Source of the DNA: Deltaproteobacteria bacterium
Lineage (GTDB): Bacteria; Desulfobacterota; Desulfobacteria; Desulfobacterales; UBA11574
Length of the DNA: 17,440 nt
Direction of reading: 5' to 3'
Assembly (NCBI GenBank): GCA_019313505.1
Contig: JAFDBA010000025.1
Span: 1-17,440 of the forward strand
The position numbers and the translations under genes are program-made. The notes under the pieces are model-generated. The model was not told where the DNA came from. It saw only the letters and a program-made list of their open reading frames with translations, and made no database searches. Below, in pieces: positions 1-7,800 of this stretch (position 1 is its first letter; every line of letters starts with the position of its first letter).

Positions 1-9
1 CTGTGTATA

Positions 10-41
10 CCTGCCCGCTTGTACCTCGCATGGCAGGCGGG
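10..41. repeat. 32-bp palindromic insertion 1
   Basis: This block begins CCTGCCC and ends GGG. CCTGCC (10-15) can pair with GGCAGG (32-37); alternatively CCCGC (14-18) can pair with GCGGG (37-41). The two pairings exclude each other. It is absent at the equivalent point of the copy at 2602-2636. It resembles a small palindromic mobile or amplified unit; no coding potential is possible at this size. Confidence 0.5.
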
Positions 42-55
42 TCTGCGAAAATCTG

Positions 56-87
56 CCTGCCCCGTAGGTTTGGAAGATCGTACTGGG
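56..87. repeat. 32-bp palindromic insertion 2
   Basis: This block has the same length as insertion 1 and the same ends (CCTGCCC...GGG). CCCCGTA near its left end pairs with TACTGGG at its right end with one mismatch. It is also absent at the equivalent point of the copy at 2602-2636. The boundaries could shift by a base. Confidence 0.45.
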
Positions 88-122
88 CGTCCTATTTAAC
101 TTGATAACATTGAAAAACATAT

Positions 123-159
123 AAAAAAAAGGGGAGACAATTTTTGTCTCCCCTTTTTT
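123..159 (-). terminator. Rho-independent terminator downstream of sat
   Basis: There is a perfect 10-bp stem, GGGGAGACAA (131-140) against TTGTCTCCCC (144-153), with a 3-nt loop. Eight A's (123-130) on one side and six T's (154-159) on the other make it work in both directions. It lies about 40 bases past the sat stop codon on the minus strand, so it most likely ends the sat transcript. Confidence 0.92.
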
Positions 160-198
160 AGTAACAAGCAACGAGTAACTCGCTCTTTCAACTATTTA

Positions 199-1476
199 TT
201 ATTTTTCGCCTGTGGCGGCTCCGTGCATTTTGATTTCAACTTTTTCGGTAAGCCCTTCGTAATACTCTCTAAGGATTGCAACAACTTCATCCCGTCCAAA
301 GTGATCGGGAAGTTCTTCACCCTCTGAAAGCATCTTTCTGAGCATTGTTCCGGAAAGAAGAACCCTGTCTTCCTTGCCATGGGGGCAGGTTCTTAGTGAA
401 GCCATGCCGTCACATTTGAAGCAATAGAATGTCCAGTCGATCTTTAAGGGTTTGCAGAGCAACGATTTGCCCGGATCGTCGGAGGTCGGGATTTTATCAA
501 AGATGGTCTGGGCTTCAAACATGCCGTAAAAATCACCCACGCCCGCATGGTCACGTCCGATAATCATGCGTGAGCATCCGTAATTTTGACGGAAGGTTGC
601 GTGCAAAAGGCCTTCTCTGGGACCGGCGTAACGCATGTCAAGGGGATAGCCGCCCTGGACCACATTTTTATCTACAAAATAGTTTTTCACAAGGGAATCG
701 ATACATTTTACCCGAACATCCGCTGGAATATCTCCTGGTTTCAGGTTGCCCACCAGAGAGTGAATATATACACCGTCGCAAACTTCCACGGCAATCTTGC
801 AGAGGTATTCGTGTGATCTGTGCATGGGATTCCTGAGTTGCAGGGCGGCAATCTCGCTCCACCCTTTTTCCTCAAAGATTTTGCGAGACTGTTCGGGCCT
901 CATATAGACGCCGGCATATTTGGTAGGATACTCGCCTTCGCTCAAAACCTTGACAGGGCCGGCAAGGTTGAATTCCTTTTGTGCCATAACCATCTGGACG
1001 CCCGGATGATCCTCACCTGCGATCTTCCAAAACTCTTCGGTTGTGGGGGTGCCTTCTCCCTTGTAGACTTTTTCACATTCAAACTTTTTGTCGGCTTCGG
1101 TCATTTCATATTTTTCCGCAACCTTCATGGTTCCCATTATTTCATTGCTGTCCGGGTCACACAGTGCGATTTCATCACCTTCACTGATGCCGTCGACGTC
1201 CCCTTTGCCCACGGAAAGGGTCACGGGAATGGGCCAGAAGGTTCCATCGGCAAGTTGGAAATTGTCACAGACTCCTTTCCAATCCGTTTTGCCCATAAAT
1301 CCTGTCAGGGGGCTGAATCCTCCGATACCCATCATGATAAGGTCTCCGACTTCACGATGAGACACGGTGACCTTTTTTAGCCCTTCGGCCTTTTTCTTTT
1401 CTGCCTCAAGCTCAGCGCCTTCAAGTAAGCAGCAGGTCAATCCCTTGCCGCCATGTGGTGGAATTAAATTTGACAT
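199..1476 (-). CDS. sat: Sulfate adenylyltransferase (ATP sulfurylase), dissimilatory type
   Basis: Converts sulfate and ATP into adenosine 5'-phosphosulfate and pyrophosphate, the activation step of sulfate reduction in the cytoplasm. The 425-residue product is full length for the prokaryotic homo-oligomeric form. The two nucleotide-binding signatures are intact: QLRNPMHRSHEYL (the QxRNPxHxxH motif) and GRDHAGVGD. A CFKC...CPH cluster near the C-terminal third matches the zinc-site region known in some bacterial ATP sulfurylases. The N-terminus MSNLIPPHGGKGLTCC is typical of sulfate-reducer Sat and supports the start. An AGGAG lies about 10 bases upstream of the ATG. The gene has its own promoter (1555-1583) and terminator (123-159), so it is probably monocistronic. 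AprAB and QmoABC, often near sat, are not in this window. The direction in vivo (sulfate reduction rather than sulfur oxidation) is inferred from the WL-type neighbours. Confidence 0.97.
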   Translation of the reverse strand: MSNLIPPHGGKGLTCCLLEGAELEAEKKKAEGLKKVTVSHREVGDLIMMGIGGFSPLTGFMGKTDWKGVCDNFQLADGTFWPIPVTLSVGKGDVDGISEGDEIALCDPDSNEIMGTMKVAEKYEMTEADKKFECEKVYKGEGTPTTEEFWKIAGEDHPGVQMVMAQKEFNLAGPVKVLSEGEYPTKYAGVYMRPEQSRKIFEEKGWSEIAALQLRNPMHRSHEYLCKIAVEVCDGVYIHSLVGNLKPGDIPADVRVKCIDSLVKNYFVDKNVVQGGYPLDMRYAGPREGLLHATFRQNYGCSRMIIGRDHAGVGDFYGMFEAQTIFDKIPTSDDPGKSLLCKPLKIDWTFYCFKCDGMASLRTCPHGKEDRVLLSGTMLRKMLSEGEELPDHFGRDEVVAILREYYEGLTEKVEIKMHGAATGEK

Positions 1477-1513
1477 TTGTTACCTTCTCCTTTCATCTTT
1501 TTATTTTAATAAT

Positions 1514-1535
1514 AAATGGTTTTTCCACACCATTT
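1514..1535 (-). promoter_or_regulatory. Hairpin in the sat leader
   Basis: AAATGGT (1514-1520) and ACCATTT (1529-1535) form a perfect 7-bp inverted repeat with an 8-nt spacer. It lies between the predicted promoter and the start codon of sat. It could be an mRNA hairpin or a dimeric regulator site just after the transcription start. No T-run follows, so it is not a terminator. Confidence 0.4.
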
Positions 1536-1554
1536 CAATTTCCCCAAACGAAAA

Positions 1555-1583
1555 CTTTTAATAATGATAAGATCATTTGTCAA
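1555..1583 (-). promoter_or_regulatory. Sigma-70-type promoter of sat
   Basis: On the minus strand a consensus -35 TTGACA (1578-1583) is followed after 17 bases by TAAAAG (1555-1560), a 4/6 match to the -10 consensus. The start of transcription would fall near 1548, giving a leader of about 70 bases before the sat ATG. Confidence 0.6.
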
Positions 1584-1594
1584 GGATAATCACC

Positions 1595-1640
1595 GTCTAA
1601 AATGCCTAAAATGCCCAAACTGCCTAAAATTAAGGATATT
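1595..1640. repeat. TGCCTAAAA tandem repeat (element 3 of the family)
   Basis: Nine-base units follow each other: GTCTAAAA, TGCCTAAAA, TGCCCAAAC, TGCCTAAAA, then TTAAGGATATT. The same design (TGCCTAAAG units followed by TTAAGG and ATTCTG) appears at 8119 and 9694. This copy seems to hold only one arm; no GC-rich core or inverted second arm follows. It sits just upstream of the sat promoter. Confidence 0.6.
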
Positions 1641-1681
1641 GGTTTTTTTGTAACCGGAAGGTTTCCTTAAATACTCAATTA

Positions 1682-2119
1682 TCAATCCTGTTTGATCCCT
1701 GTGATAGTCACTTCAATAGCCCGTGTCCGTGGACGATTATCGTGGTTGATTGCAACCACTTGCTGCCAGGTCCCCAGTTTGAGCCGGCCGTTTCGAACCG
1801 GCAGGACAATTGAAGGTCCCAGCAATGCGGCCTGGACATGGCTGTGTCCGTTGCCGTCATGCCATGCCTTTTCGTGCTCGTATTCCATATCCGGAGGGGC
1901 CAGCCGGTTTATGGCATTTTTCAAATCCTTAACCACACCGGGTTCAAATTCAATGGTTGTGATTGACCCTGTTGATCCGACGATTGTGGCAAAAAGATTC
2001 CCGAATGCAATGCCGGATTTGCTGACCAACTGATCGAGCGTTACCGTAATGTCGCATATGTCCGGACCGGTTTGCAAACTGACATCGACTGATTCGTAAG
2101 ATATTGATACCGGTTTCAT
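1682..2119 (-). CDS. YjbQ/UPF0047 family protein
   Basis: A small single-domain cytoplasmic protein of 145 residues, the usual size for the family. Recognisable blocks are GSTGSITTIEFEPG (about 48-61), the histidine-rich HEKAWHDGNGHSHVQA (82-97) and LGTWQQVVAINHDNRPRTR (115-133). E. coli YjbQ has been reported to have weak thiamine-phosphate synthase activity, but the physiological role of the family is unsettled, so no specific reaction is claimed. The start chosen is the ATG at 2117-2119: GGAGG lies six bases before it, whereas the in-frame ATG two codons upstream (2123-2125) directly abuts that GGAGG and is a poor start. A MITE-like element begins immediately upstream. The gene reads toward sat but a gap with a separate sat promoter lies between them. 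Confidence 0.88.
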   Translation of the reverse strand: MKPVSISYESVDVSLQTGPDICDITVTLDQLVSKSGIAFGNLFATIVGSTGSITTIEFEPGVVKDLKNAINRLAPPDMEYEHEKAWHDGNGHSHVQAALLGPSIVLPVRNGRLKLGTWQQVVAINHDNRPRTRAIEVTITGIKQD

Positions 2120-2125
2120 AGTCAT

Positions 2126-2130
2126 CCTCC
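2126..2130 (-). promoter_or_regulatory. Ribosome binding site deciding the YjbQ-family start
   Basis: On the minus strand GGAGG is 0 bases from the first ATG and 6 bases from the second. The second (2117-2119) is therefore the likely start. The site abuts the MITE-like element whose perfect inverted repeat begins at 2132. Confidence 0.7.
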
Positions 2131-2131
2131 A

Positions 2132-2273
2132 GAGACCTTTGAAAAATGTCCCTTTTTGCCCAATTTCTGCGTCAGGCTCAAATTTTAATCCTCGAAATAC
2201 TCAATGTATGTCTGCGGTTAAAACTTCCGCCTTTCTTGAACTTGAACAAAAATGAACATTTTTCAAAGGTCTC
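2132..2273. mobile_element. MITE-like element with 18-bp terminal inverted repeats
   Basis: GAGACCTTTGAAAAATGT at 2132-2149 is the exact reverse complement of 2256-2273. The similarity continues imperfectly inward for about 15 further bases on each side (a shared TTTTTG and CAA). The 142-bp element has no open reading frame of note, so if mobile it depends on a transposase elsewhere. No clear target-site duplication is visible beyond a single A on each side. A lone copy of one end lies at 13525-13556. Confidence 0.7.
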
Positions 2274-2644
2274 ACTTTAATAATTTAACATTCCAAATAA
2301 TTTGAGGAGTCGGGGAGTTTTTTTAATTTAACCGCTCCACAAATAATCCGCAACTACACCGTACAAACTCATGCACAAGGGCTCGTAACGAAAAAACAAA
2401 GTATCAATATTAAAATAAATAGATCAGGTAGGAAAACATTTTTTATCTTTTCATGACGAATTTATAAAAGCGCTGTTTTTTTGCAACGATCCTTAATGCA
2501 TTCAAACAGTGTACGATTTCGTTGCGGATCATTCATTCCGCTTAATTTGGAGCTCTAAAGAAAAACTTCCCGATCCTTAAATTAAAAAATAAAAACCTGA
2601 TCTGTGGATATCTGCGAAAATCTGTGTCCTATTAAATACGGTCA
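2274..2644. other. AT-rich gap between the U32 gene and the MITE-like element
   Basis: No gene is seen here. The stretch is AT-rich and includes GCAACG (about 2482) with CGTTGC (about 2521), a weak long-range inverted repeat, and the TCTG repeat copy B near its right end. No clear terminator for the upstream U32 gene and no convincing promoter for the YjbQ-family gene could be picked out by eye. Confidence 0.5.
2601..2636. repeat. Dispersed TCTG repeat, copy B (uninterrupted)
   Basis: Three 10-bp units stand in tandem: TCTGTGGATA, TCTGCGAAAA, TCTGTGTCCT, followed by ATTAAA. It is the undisturbed counterpart of copy A at 1-99. It lies just past the stop codon of the U32-family gene. Confidence 0.6.
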
Positions 2645-4627
2645 CTACATAAGGTCTAGGTTCCAATTCCAAAGACCGGGTCTTTTTTTCAGGGTCATCT
2701 CTTTTGGAACAGGTTCCACAAGATGAACGAACAGACGGTATCCCGCTTTTTCAAGGTGGTTTTTCTTGGCACTTATATCGAGTTTCCAGTTTGGGTATAT
2801 CCAGTAGTCGGAGTCGAATTTATTGATCCAGGCCTCTTCGCCTTTAGGGCTTATCAAAGGCTTTTGGGTATCCAATTCTTCCGATATTATGCGTGAAACA
2901 CATAAAGGCCAGTTGCCCGAAATAACGATTCCCAACGGAAGAGGGCTGTGTTTGGGCAGCATAAAATAATCTTTGCGGCCAAGCTCCGGGCTGACAATGA
3001 CCCCTTTAACGCCAAGTGATGCCAGTGTTTTTACGGCCAAAGGATTGGCGATATTGCAAAAGGGCCCTGCCCAGAGGTTAAGCTTTTTTGGCACGCTGAA
3101 AAAGGCAATCTGCCAGGGCGCGTTTAGCACAAAATTTCGTGCTCCCTTTTTAAGGACAAGATCGACAAGTTCCTTGAATCTTACTTCATCTTCAGGCCAG
3201 ATAACAGGTGGCAGCCACCACCAGAGCCGGGAGATGAGGCTTTTTGACATTTTATTTTTGACCTGGGACGATAGCCAGAGTCCGGTTAGTCCCCTGGATT
3301 TCACCTTGTCGGGCTTACGAAAGACAAAAAGATCAGAAACCATCTCTTTGTTTATTGATCTTTTTGGAAGCCTGATATTAAACGCTGAAGAGGGAATTTT
3401 CGATTCCGGTTCCTTGGTCAGCTCCTCTTCGAGCTTGGACAACATGTCCTCAAGAGCTTTTTCCCGTCTGTCGGTAAGGAAAACCGGGGTTCCTTTTGCA
3501 GGGCTTGTTTTTGAAGAAGCTTTAAGAAAAAAACGTCCCCCTTTGGGCACATATTTACCAATTCTGTTGGTGCCGTGCCATGACTCGTCCTCATATCCCA
3601 GGCGGAGGAGATCGCCGGGTAGCAAATCTTCTCTCGGGATTAAAAAAGGTTTTTGTTTGGTTCCCTTTACTCTTCCCACAAGAAGGCCGGAGCCGGTTTG
3701 AATGTCAATGTTTACGGGATTCTGAGGCCTCTGGGAGAGAAAATTATAATGGGTGCCTGTTCTGCCAAGAGCATAAGATAACAGGGTCAGCGCCTGCTTT
3801 TTCATTTTGGGATCCCTTCCATGATCCCTTAAGATCCTGTAAGCTTTGACTGTATAGAAAACGTAATGGGGACCTTTTTTCCGGCCTTCAATCTTCCAGG
3901 CCCGGACCCGGGGAATGGTCTTAAGGACTTTGACAAGCACATCCAGGCTGAGATCCTGGCATGAAAAAAACCTTTTGCTTTGGTCTTTTTGAGTATAAAC
4001 CCTGCGGCAGGGCTGGACGCATCTTCCCCTGAGTCCGCTTTTACCCCCCAGGTAACTGCTCCAGTAACACCTTCCGGATATACCATAGCAAAGGGCCCCG
4101 TGTATAAATAGTTCCAGATCCAGACCGTTGGGGCAATCCGAGGCCATGGACTTGATTTCGTCTACGTTCAGTTCTCTGGGAAGAACGATCCGGTGGACCC
4201 GGAATTTTCTTTTAACAAGTTTAAGGGCTGACGCAAAGCTTACATTGGACAGGGTAGATAAATGGAGTTTGCCGGAGAAACCTGTTTGCCTGGCCATTTG
4301 CAAAAGGGATAGGTCCTGAATGATCAGAGCATCGGGTTTCACCCATCGGTCGAGCAGCTTAAGAAGGGTTCCTGCCCTGTCCAGGTCGTCGGTCTTTAGC
4401 AGGGAGTTTATCGCTACATGGACTTTGGTTCCCTTGGCATGGGCCAGCCGGGTCAGAGCCGCAAGTTCCTCGAGTGAAAAATTTTTGGCTTCCATGCGGG
4501 CTGAAAATTGTTTCAGCCCGCAGTATATTTCGTCGGCTCCTGCTGCCAGGGCGGCCAGAAATGAAGCCTTGTTTCCGGCCGGCGCCAGAATGGCAGGGTG
4601 TTTAACTGATGATATTTCATCTCTCAT
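2645..4627 (-). CDS. Peptidase U32 family Fe-S protein (RlhA/TrhP-like)
   Basis: The 660-residue protein has an N-terminal U32 TIM-barrel-type domain (about 10-270) starting ILAPAGNKASFLAAL and YCGLKQFSAR. The family signature is present as LFIHGALCYGISGRC, then GLRGRCVQPCRR. Cysteines 180, 187, 203, 207 and 223 are in the region where related enzymes hold a [4Fe-4S] cluster. Characterised members, E. coli RlhA and TrhP, hydroxylate 23S rRNA or tRNA bases with prephenate, and others take part in ubiquinone hydroxylation; true peptidase activity is doubtful for the family. The extra C-terminal half (about 300-660) is compatible with the long form of the family, and its substrate cannot be read from sequence. 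The ATG at 4627 is the only good start, but it has no clear Shine-Dalgarno. The gene stands alone. Confidence 0.85.
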   Translation of the reverse strand: MRDEISSVKHPAILAPAGNKASFLAALAAGADEIYCGLKQFSARMEAKNFSLEELAALTRLAHAKGTKVHVAINSLLKTDDLDRAGTLLKLLDRWVKPDALIIQDLSLLQMARQTGFSGKLHLSTLSNVSFASALKLVKRKFRVHRIVLPRELNVDEIKSMASDCPNGLDLELFIHGALCYGISGRCYWSSYLGGKSGLRGRCVQPCRRVYTQKDQSKRFFSCQDLSLDVLVKVLKTIPRVRAWKIEGRKKGPHYVFYTVKAYRILRDHGRDPKMKKQALTLLSYALGRTGTHYNFLSQRPQNPVNIDIQTGSGLLVGRVKGTKQKPFLIPREDLLPGDLLRLGYEDESWHGTNRIGKYVPKGGRFFLKASSKTSPAKGTPVFLTDRREKALEDMLSKLEEELTKEPESKIPSSAFNIRLPKRSINKEMVSDLFVFRKPDKVKSRGLTGLWLSSQVKNKMSKSLISRLWWWLPPVIWPEDEVRFKELVDLVLKKGARNFVLNAPWQIAFFSVPKKLNLWAGPFCNIANPLAVKTLASLGVKGVIVSPELGRKDYFMLPKHSPLPLGIVISGNWPLCVSRIISEELDTQKPLISPKGEEAWINKFDSDYWIYPNWKLDISAKKNHLEKAGYRLFVHLVEPVPKEMTLKKRPGLWNWNLDLM

Positions 4628-4689
4628 AGTTTTAACTGCGTAGTTTTAAAAAAAAATAATTTCTCAATAAGTTCTGGTATATTAATGGA

Positions 4690-4733
4690 TGATAATAACC
4701 CGCCAGCTGATAATAACGCCAACTGATAATAAA
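4690..4733. repeat. Three direct copies of TGATAATAA
   Basis: TGATAATAAC occurs at 4690 and 4708 and TGATAATAAA at 4724, with CGCCAGC or GCCAAC between them. The spacings of 18 and 16 bases are irregular. The repeats lie in the gap between the efflux pump and the U32 gene, and could be binding sites or simple slippage of AT-rich DNA. Confidence 0.5.
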
Positions 4734-4868
4734 ATGTAAAATATCTGAAACTCGTATGATAAAAATCCTTAGACCGACCGAAAACTTAAGACCGGTTGCA
4801 CAATACATGGTTTCCAAGCTATTGAACAGGGTAAAATGAGCGAGTCAGAATTGTGATACATCCGGGAA

Positions 4869-7800
4869 TTAAGATCTTGAGAAGCTTTTTTTCAAGGCCC
4901 CTGCTGCGTCGAGGGCAAGACTTAAAAGGGCCGGAATCAAAAATATGGTAAACACCGTTGCAATCAAAAGGCCACCCACAACCACACTTCCAATTCCCCG
5001 GTAGAATTCGGAACCCGCACCCGGGGCAAGGACCAGAGGGAGCATTGCCGTTATGGTTGTAATAGTGCTCATGTAAATGGGCCGGATACGGGAGCGGACC
5101 GATTCTGTGATAGCGTCCCGGGGCAGCATGTTGCCGTCCCGGATATTATTTAAGGTTTGATGGACAATCAAAATCGCATTGTTGACCACGATGCCCACCA
5201 GGATCACAAAACCGAGCATGGTAATGATATCCAGCGGTTGATATGTTTTAAACGTATTTACCAATGATAAGCCGACAAAGCCTCCGGCTGCGGCCAGTGG
5301 AACACTGAACATAATAATTAACGGATAGAAAAAATTCTCGAACAACGCCGACATTAAAAGATAGCTGATGACTATGGCCAGAATAAAATTCCACATTAGG
5401 ATCTTCCGGGTGCGTGTGAGATCGTCCGCCGTACCGCCCAGCGTGATACTGTAAAGTTTCGAAAGTCCGTCCCCGGCTCTGATGGGAGCCACTACTTTCT
5501 GCTCAACGATTGTCATGGCAGATTCAAGCGCCATCTCCCTTGCCGGAATCACCTGGATGGTAATGGCCCGCTGGGAATCGATATGATTTATCTGGATAGG
5601 GCCTTCTTCAATCTTAACTTCCGCTAATGAATTTAAGGTCACCTTTTCTCCCGAGGGTGCGACAACCGGAAATTGGGCCAGGTCCTGGGTACGTTCGAGT
5701 TTTCCTTGTTTGCTTTTTACCACCAGATCTATTTCATCGCCATGTAGGCGATAGGTACTGGCTTTGGCCTCATCCACAATGGTATCCACGATTAAACCCA
5801 GGTCGGCCGTGGTCATGCCCAAACGGGTCAGACGGTCCCGGTTGGGAATAACGCGCATCTCGGGGTTTCCCAAATCCAGGCTGGGTATGGGTCGTATCTG
5901 GGCACCGGGCAGTGCCTGGGCGGTCAACCCGTATATCTGTTTGCCAAGGTTGATCAGTTGAACCAGATCCGGTCCTTTGATCTCTATCTCGATGGATCGG
6001 CCCTCGCCGATATTTCGTGAAAAGAGACTGGGCTGCTGAACAATTGCAATCATGCCGGGAATTTTACTTAATATACTGTAAACATAGGGAAGCAATTCCC
6101 TGGTTCGTTGCTGAACCTTGGAAATAACGCCCATAAAAACCGATTGTCCCCGGGCAACATAGAAAAAACCGCTGACCGGAGGAAGGTTCAGTTTTTCGGC
6201 CAGCACACTTTTCTGACCATGTTCGATGAGGGGTAAAATACCTTTTTCAACGGTTTCCCCTATTTTCTCAAGCTCCTCCAGATTGTACCCCGGGGGCGGC
6301 AACAGAATTCCATACAATACCTCACGGTTGCCCTCCGGCAGATATTCTGTTTTCGGCATCAGAAACCATGCCAGGCCAATTGCCATGAGGGTCATGATAA
6401 GGACTATGCCCATACGTGCCGTAACCCATCCACACATCCAGTAAACAAACTTTGTTGTGTAATTTACAAAGCCGGCGGCAAAAGCATCGAGCCCACGGCC
6501 GATGATATTGACAGGCCTTTGTATATGAGCAAAGATCCCTTTGGTTTTAAAGGCCGGATGGTTATCCTTTTGAATTTTTCCCAGGATTTTGGCAGACAGG
6601 GTCGGAATAACTGTAATGGAGACGAGGAGACTTAATGCCACGGCACTGCTGATGGCGATGGCGATGTCGCGAAAAAGTTGGCCGGCCTCCTCCTGGACAA
6701 ACACAATGGGAAGAAAGACTGCTACGGTGGTCAAGGTGCTTGCCAGAACCGCTCCCCAGACTTCAACGGTGCCGTCATGGGCCGCCTTTACACGGGTCTT
6801 TCCCATCTCCCGGTGGCGAAAAATGTTTTCAAATACCACGATGGAATTATCCACCACCATGCCGATGGCAAAGGAAAGGCCGGCCAGGCTGACCACATTG
6901 ATATTCCTTCCCATCAGGGTCATGACAAGGAACGTACCCATGGCGCTGATGGGGATGGCGATCGATACGATAACGGTACTGGCAAAGTTTCTTAAAAATA
7001 CCACAAGCACCAGAATTGCCAGCAATCCACCGATAAAAATATTCTCTTTTACCAGATTTATGGCGTTATAGATATAGCGGGTATAATCATATACGACAGT
7101 GAGCTTTAAATGCCTTTCTTTTAACAGGCCTTCATTCAACTCTGTGAGCGCTGTTTGCAGTCTTTTCACTACCAACAGAACATTGGAACCGGGTTCCCGA
7201 ACCGCATTTAAAACGATGGTCGGAATACCTTCATGCCGGACCACATATTCCGAATCTTTAAAACCAAACTCAACACTGGCAATGTCGCCCACGGTGACGG
7301 GTATGCCTTTTATCCTTTTGATGATAACCTTTGAGACATCTTCAGTGCTCTGATACTCCCCCACGGTTCGGGCGATATAGCGACGCTTGCCTTCATCAAA
7401 GTCACCGGCACTGATATTTTTATTTTCTATGTCCAGTGTTCGAACAAGTTCAGGGATGGTCACTCTCCGGGCCGAAAGAGCGTCCGAATCAACAACCACT
7501 TGAACCTCACGTTCTCGCCCACCGTGTATGTTGGACGACGACACCCCCGAAATCCTCTCAAGCCTGGGTTTAATGTGCTCGTCAATAAAATCGTACTCAT
7601 GCTGTAAATTGCCCTGGTATCCGTCCAGGGCCTGTAATACCATCCAGACAATTGCCTTTTCGCGTCTTCCCCCGGACTTTATAATCGGCTTTTCCACATC
7701 GTCCGGATACTTTTTAACCCGTTCGAGACTGTTGGATACCCTGAGCAGCGCATCATCGGTGTCCGTACCGATTTCAAACATCAAGTTGATATAGGCTCTG

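Larger units (their letters stand above)
1..99. repeat. Dispersed TCTG repeat, copy A, split by two 32-bp insertions
   Basis: The outer and middle pieces (CTGTGTATA at 1-9, TCTGCGAAAATCTG at 42-55, CGTCCTATTTAA at 88-99) line up in order with the uninterrupted copy at 2602-2636, which reads CTGTGGATA, TCTGCGAAAATCTG, TGTCCTATTAAA. Copy A differs by two extra blocks of 32 bp each, at 10-41 and 56-87. The alignment is direct from the sequence. That the blocks are insertions rather than losses from the other copy is inference, favoured because the uninterrupted copy keeps a regular 10-bp period. Confidence 0.6.

Noticed and set aside
820..1380. A 186-codon open frame on the plus strand
   Set aside because: It lies wholly antisense to the well-supported sat gene, and its translation shows no domain pattern.
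1595..1640. Possible small CRISPR array because of the regular short repeats
   Set aside because: The units are 9 bp with no spacers between them and no cas genes nearby.
2274..2644. Possible small RNA or tRNA gene in the gap
   Set aside because: No cloverleaf, no promoter-terminator pair and no stable hairpin could be found.
4632..4817. A 61-codon minus-strand frame between the pump and the U32 gene
   Set aside because: It has no ribosome site, covers the TGATAATAA repeats, and its composition looks like translated AT-rich DNA.
6589..7071. A 160-codon open frame on the plus strand
   Set aside because: It is antisense to the pump gene; its hydrophobic and Thr/Met-rich content mirrors the membrane segments of the real frame.
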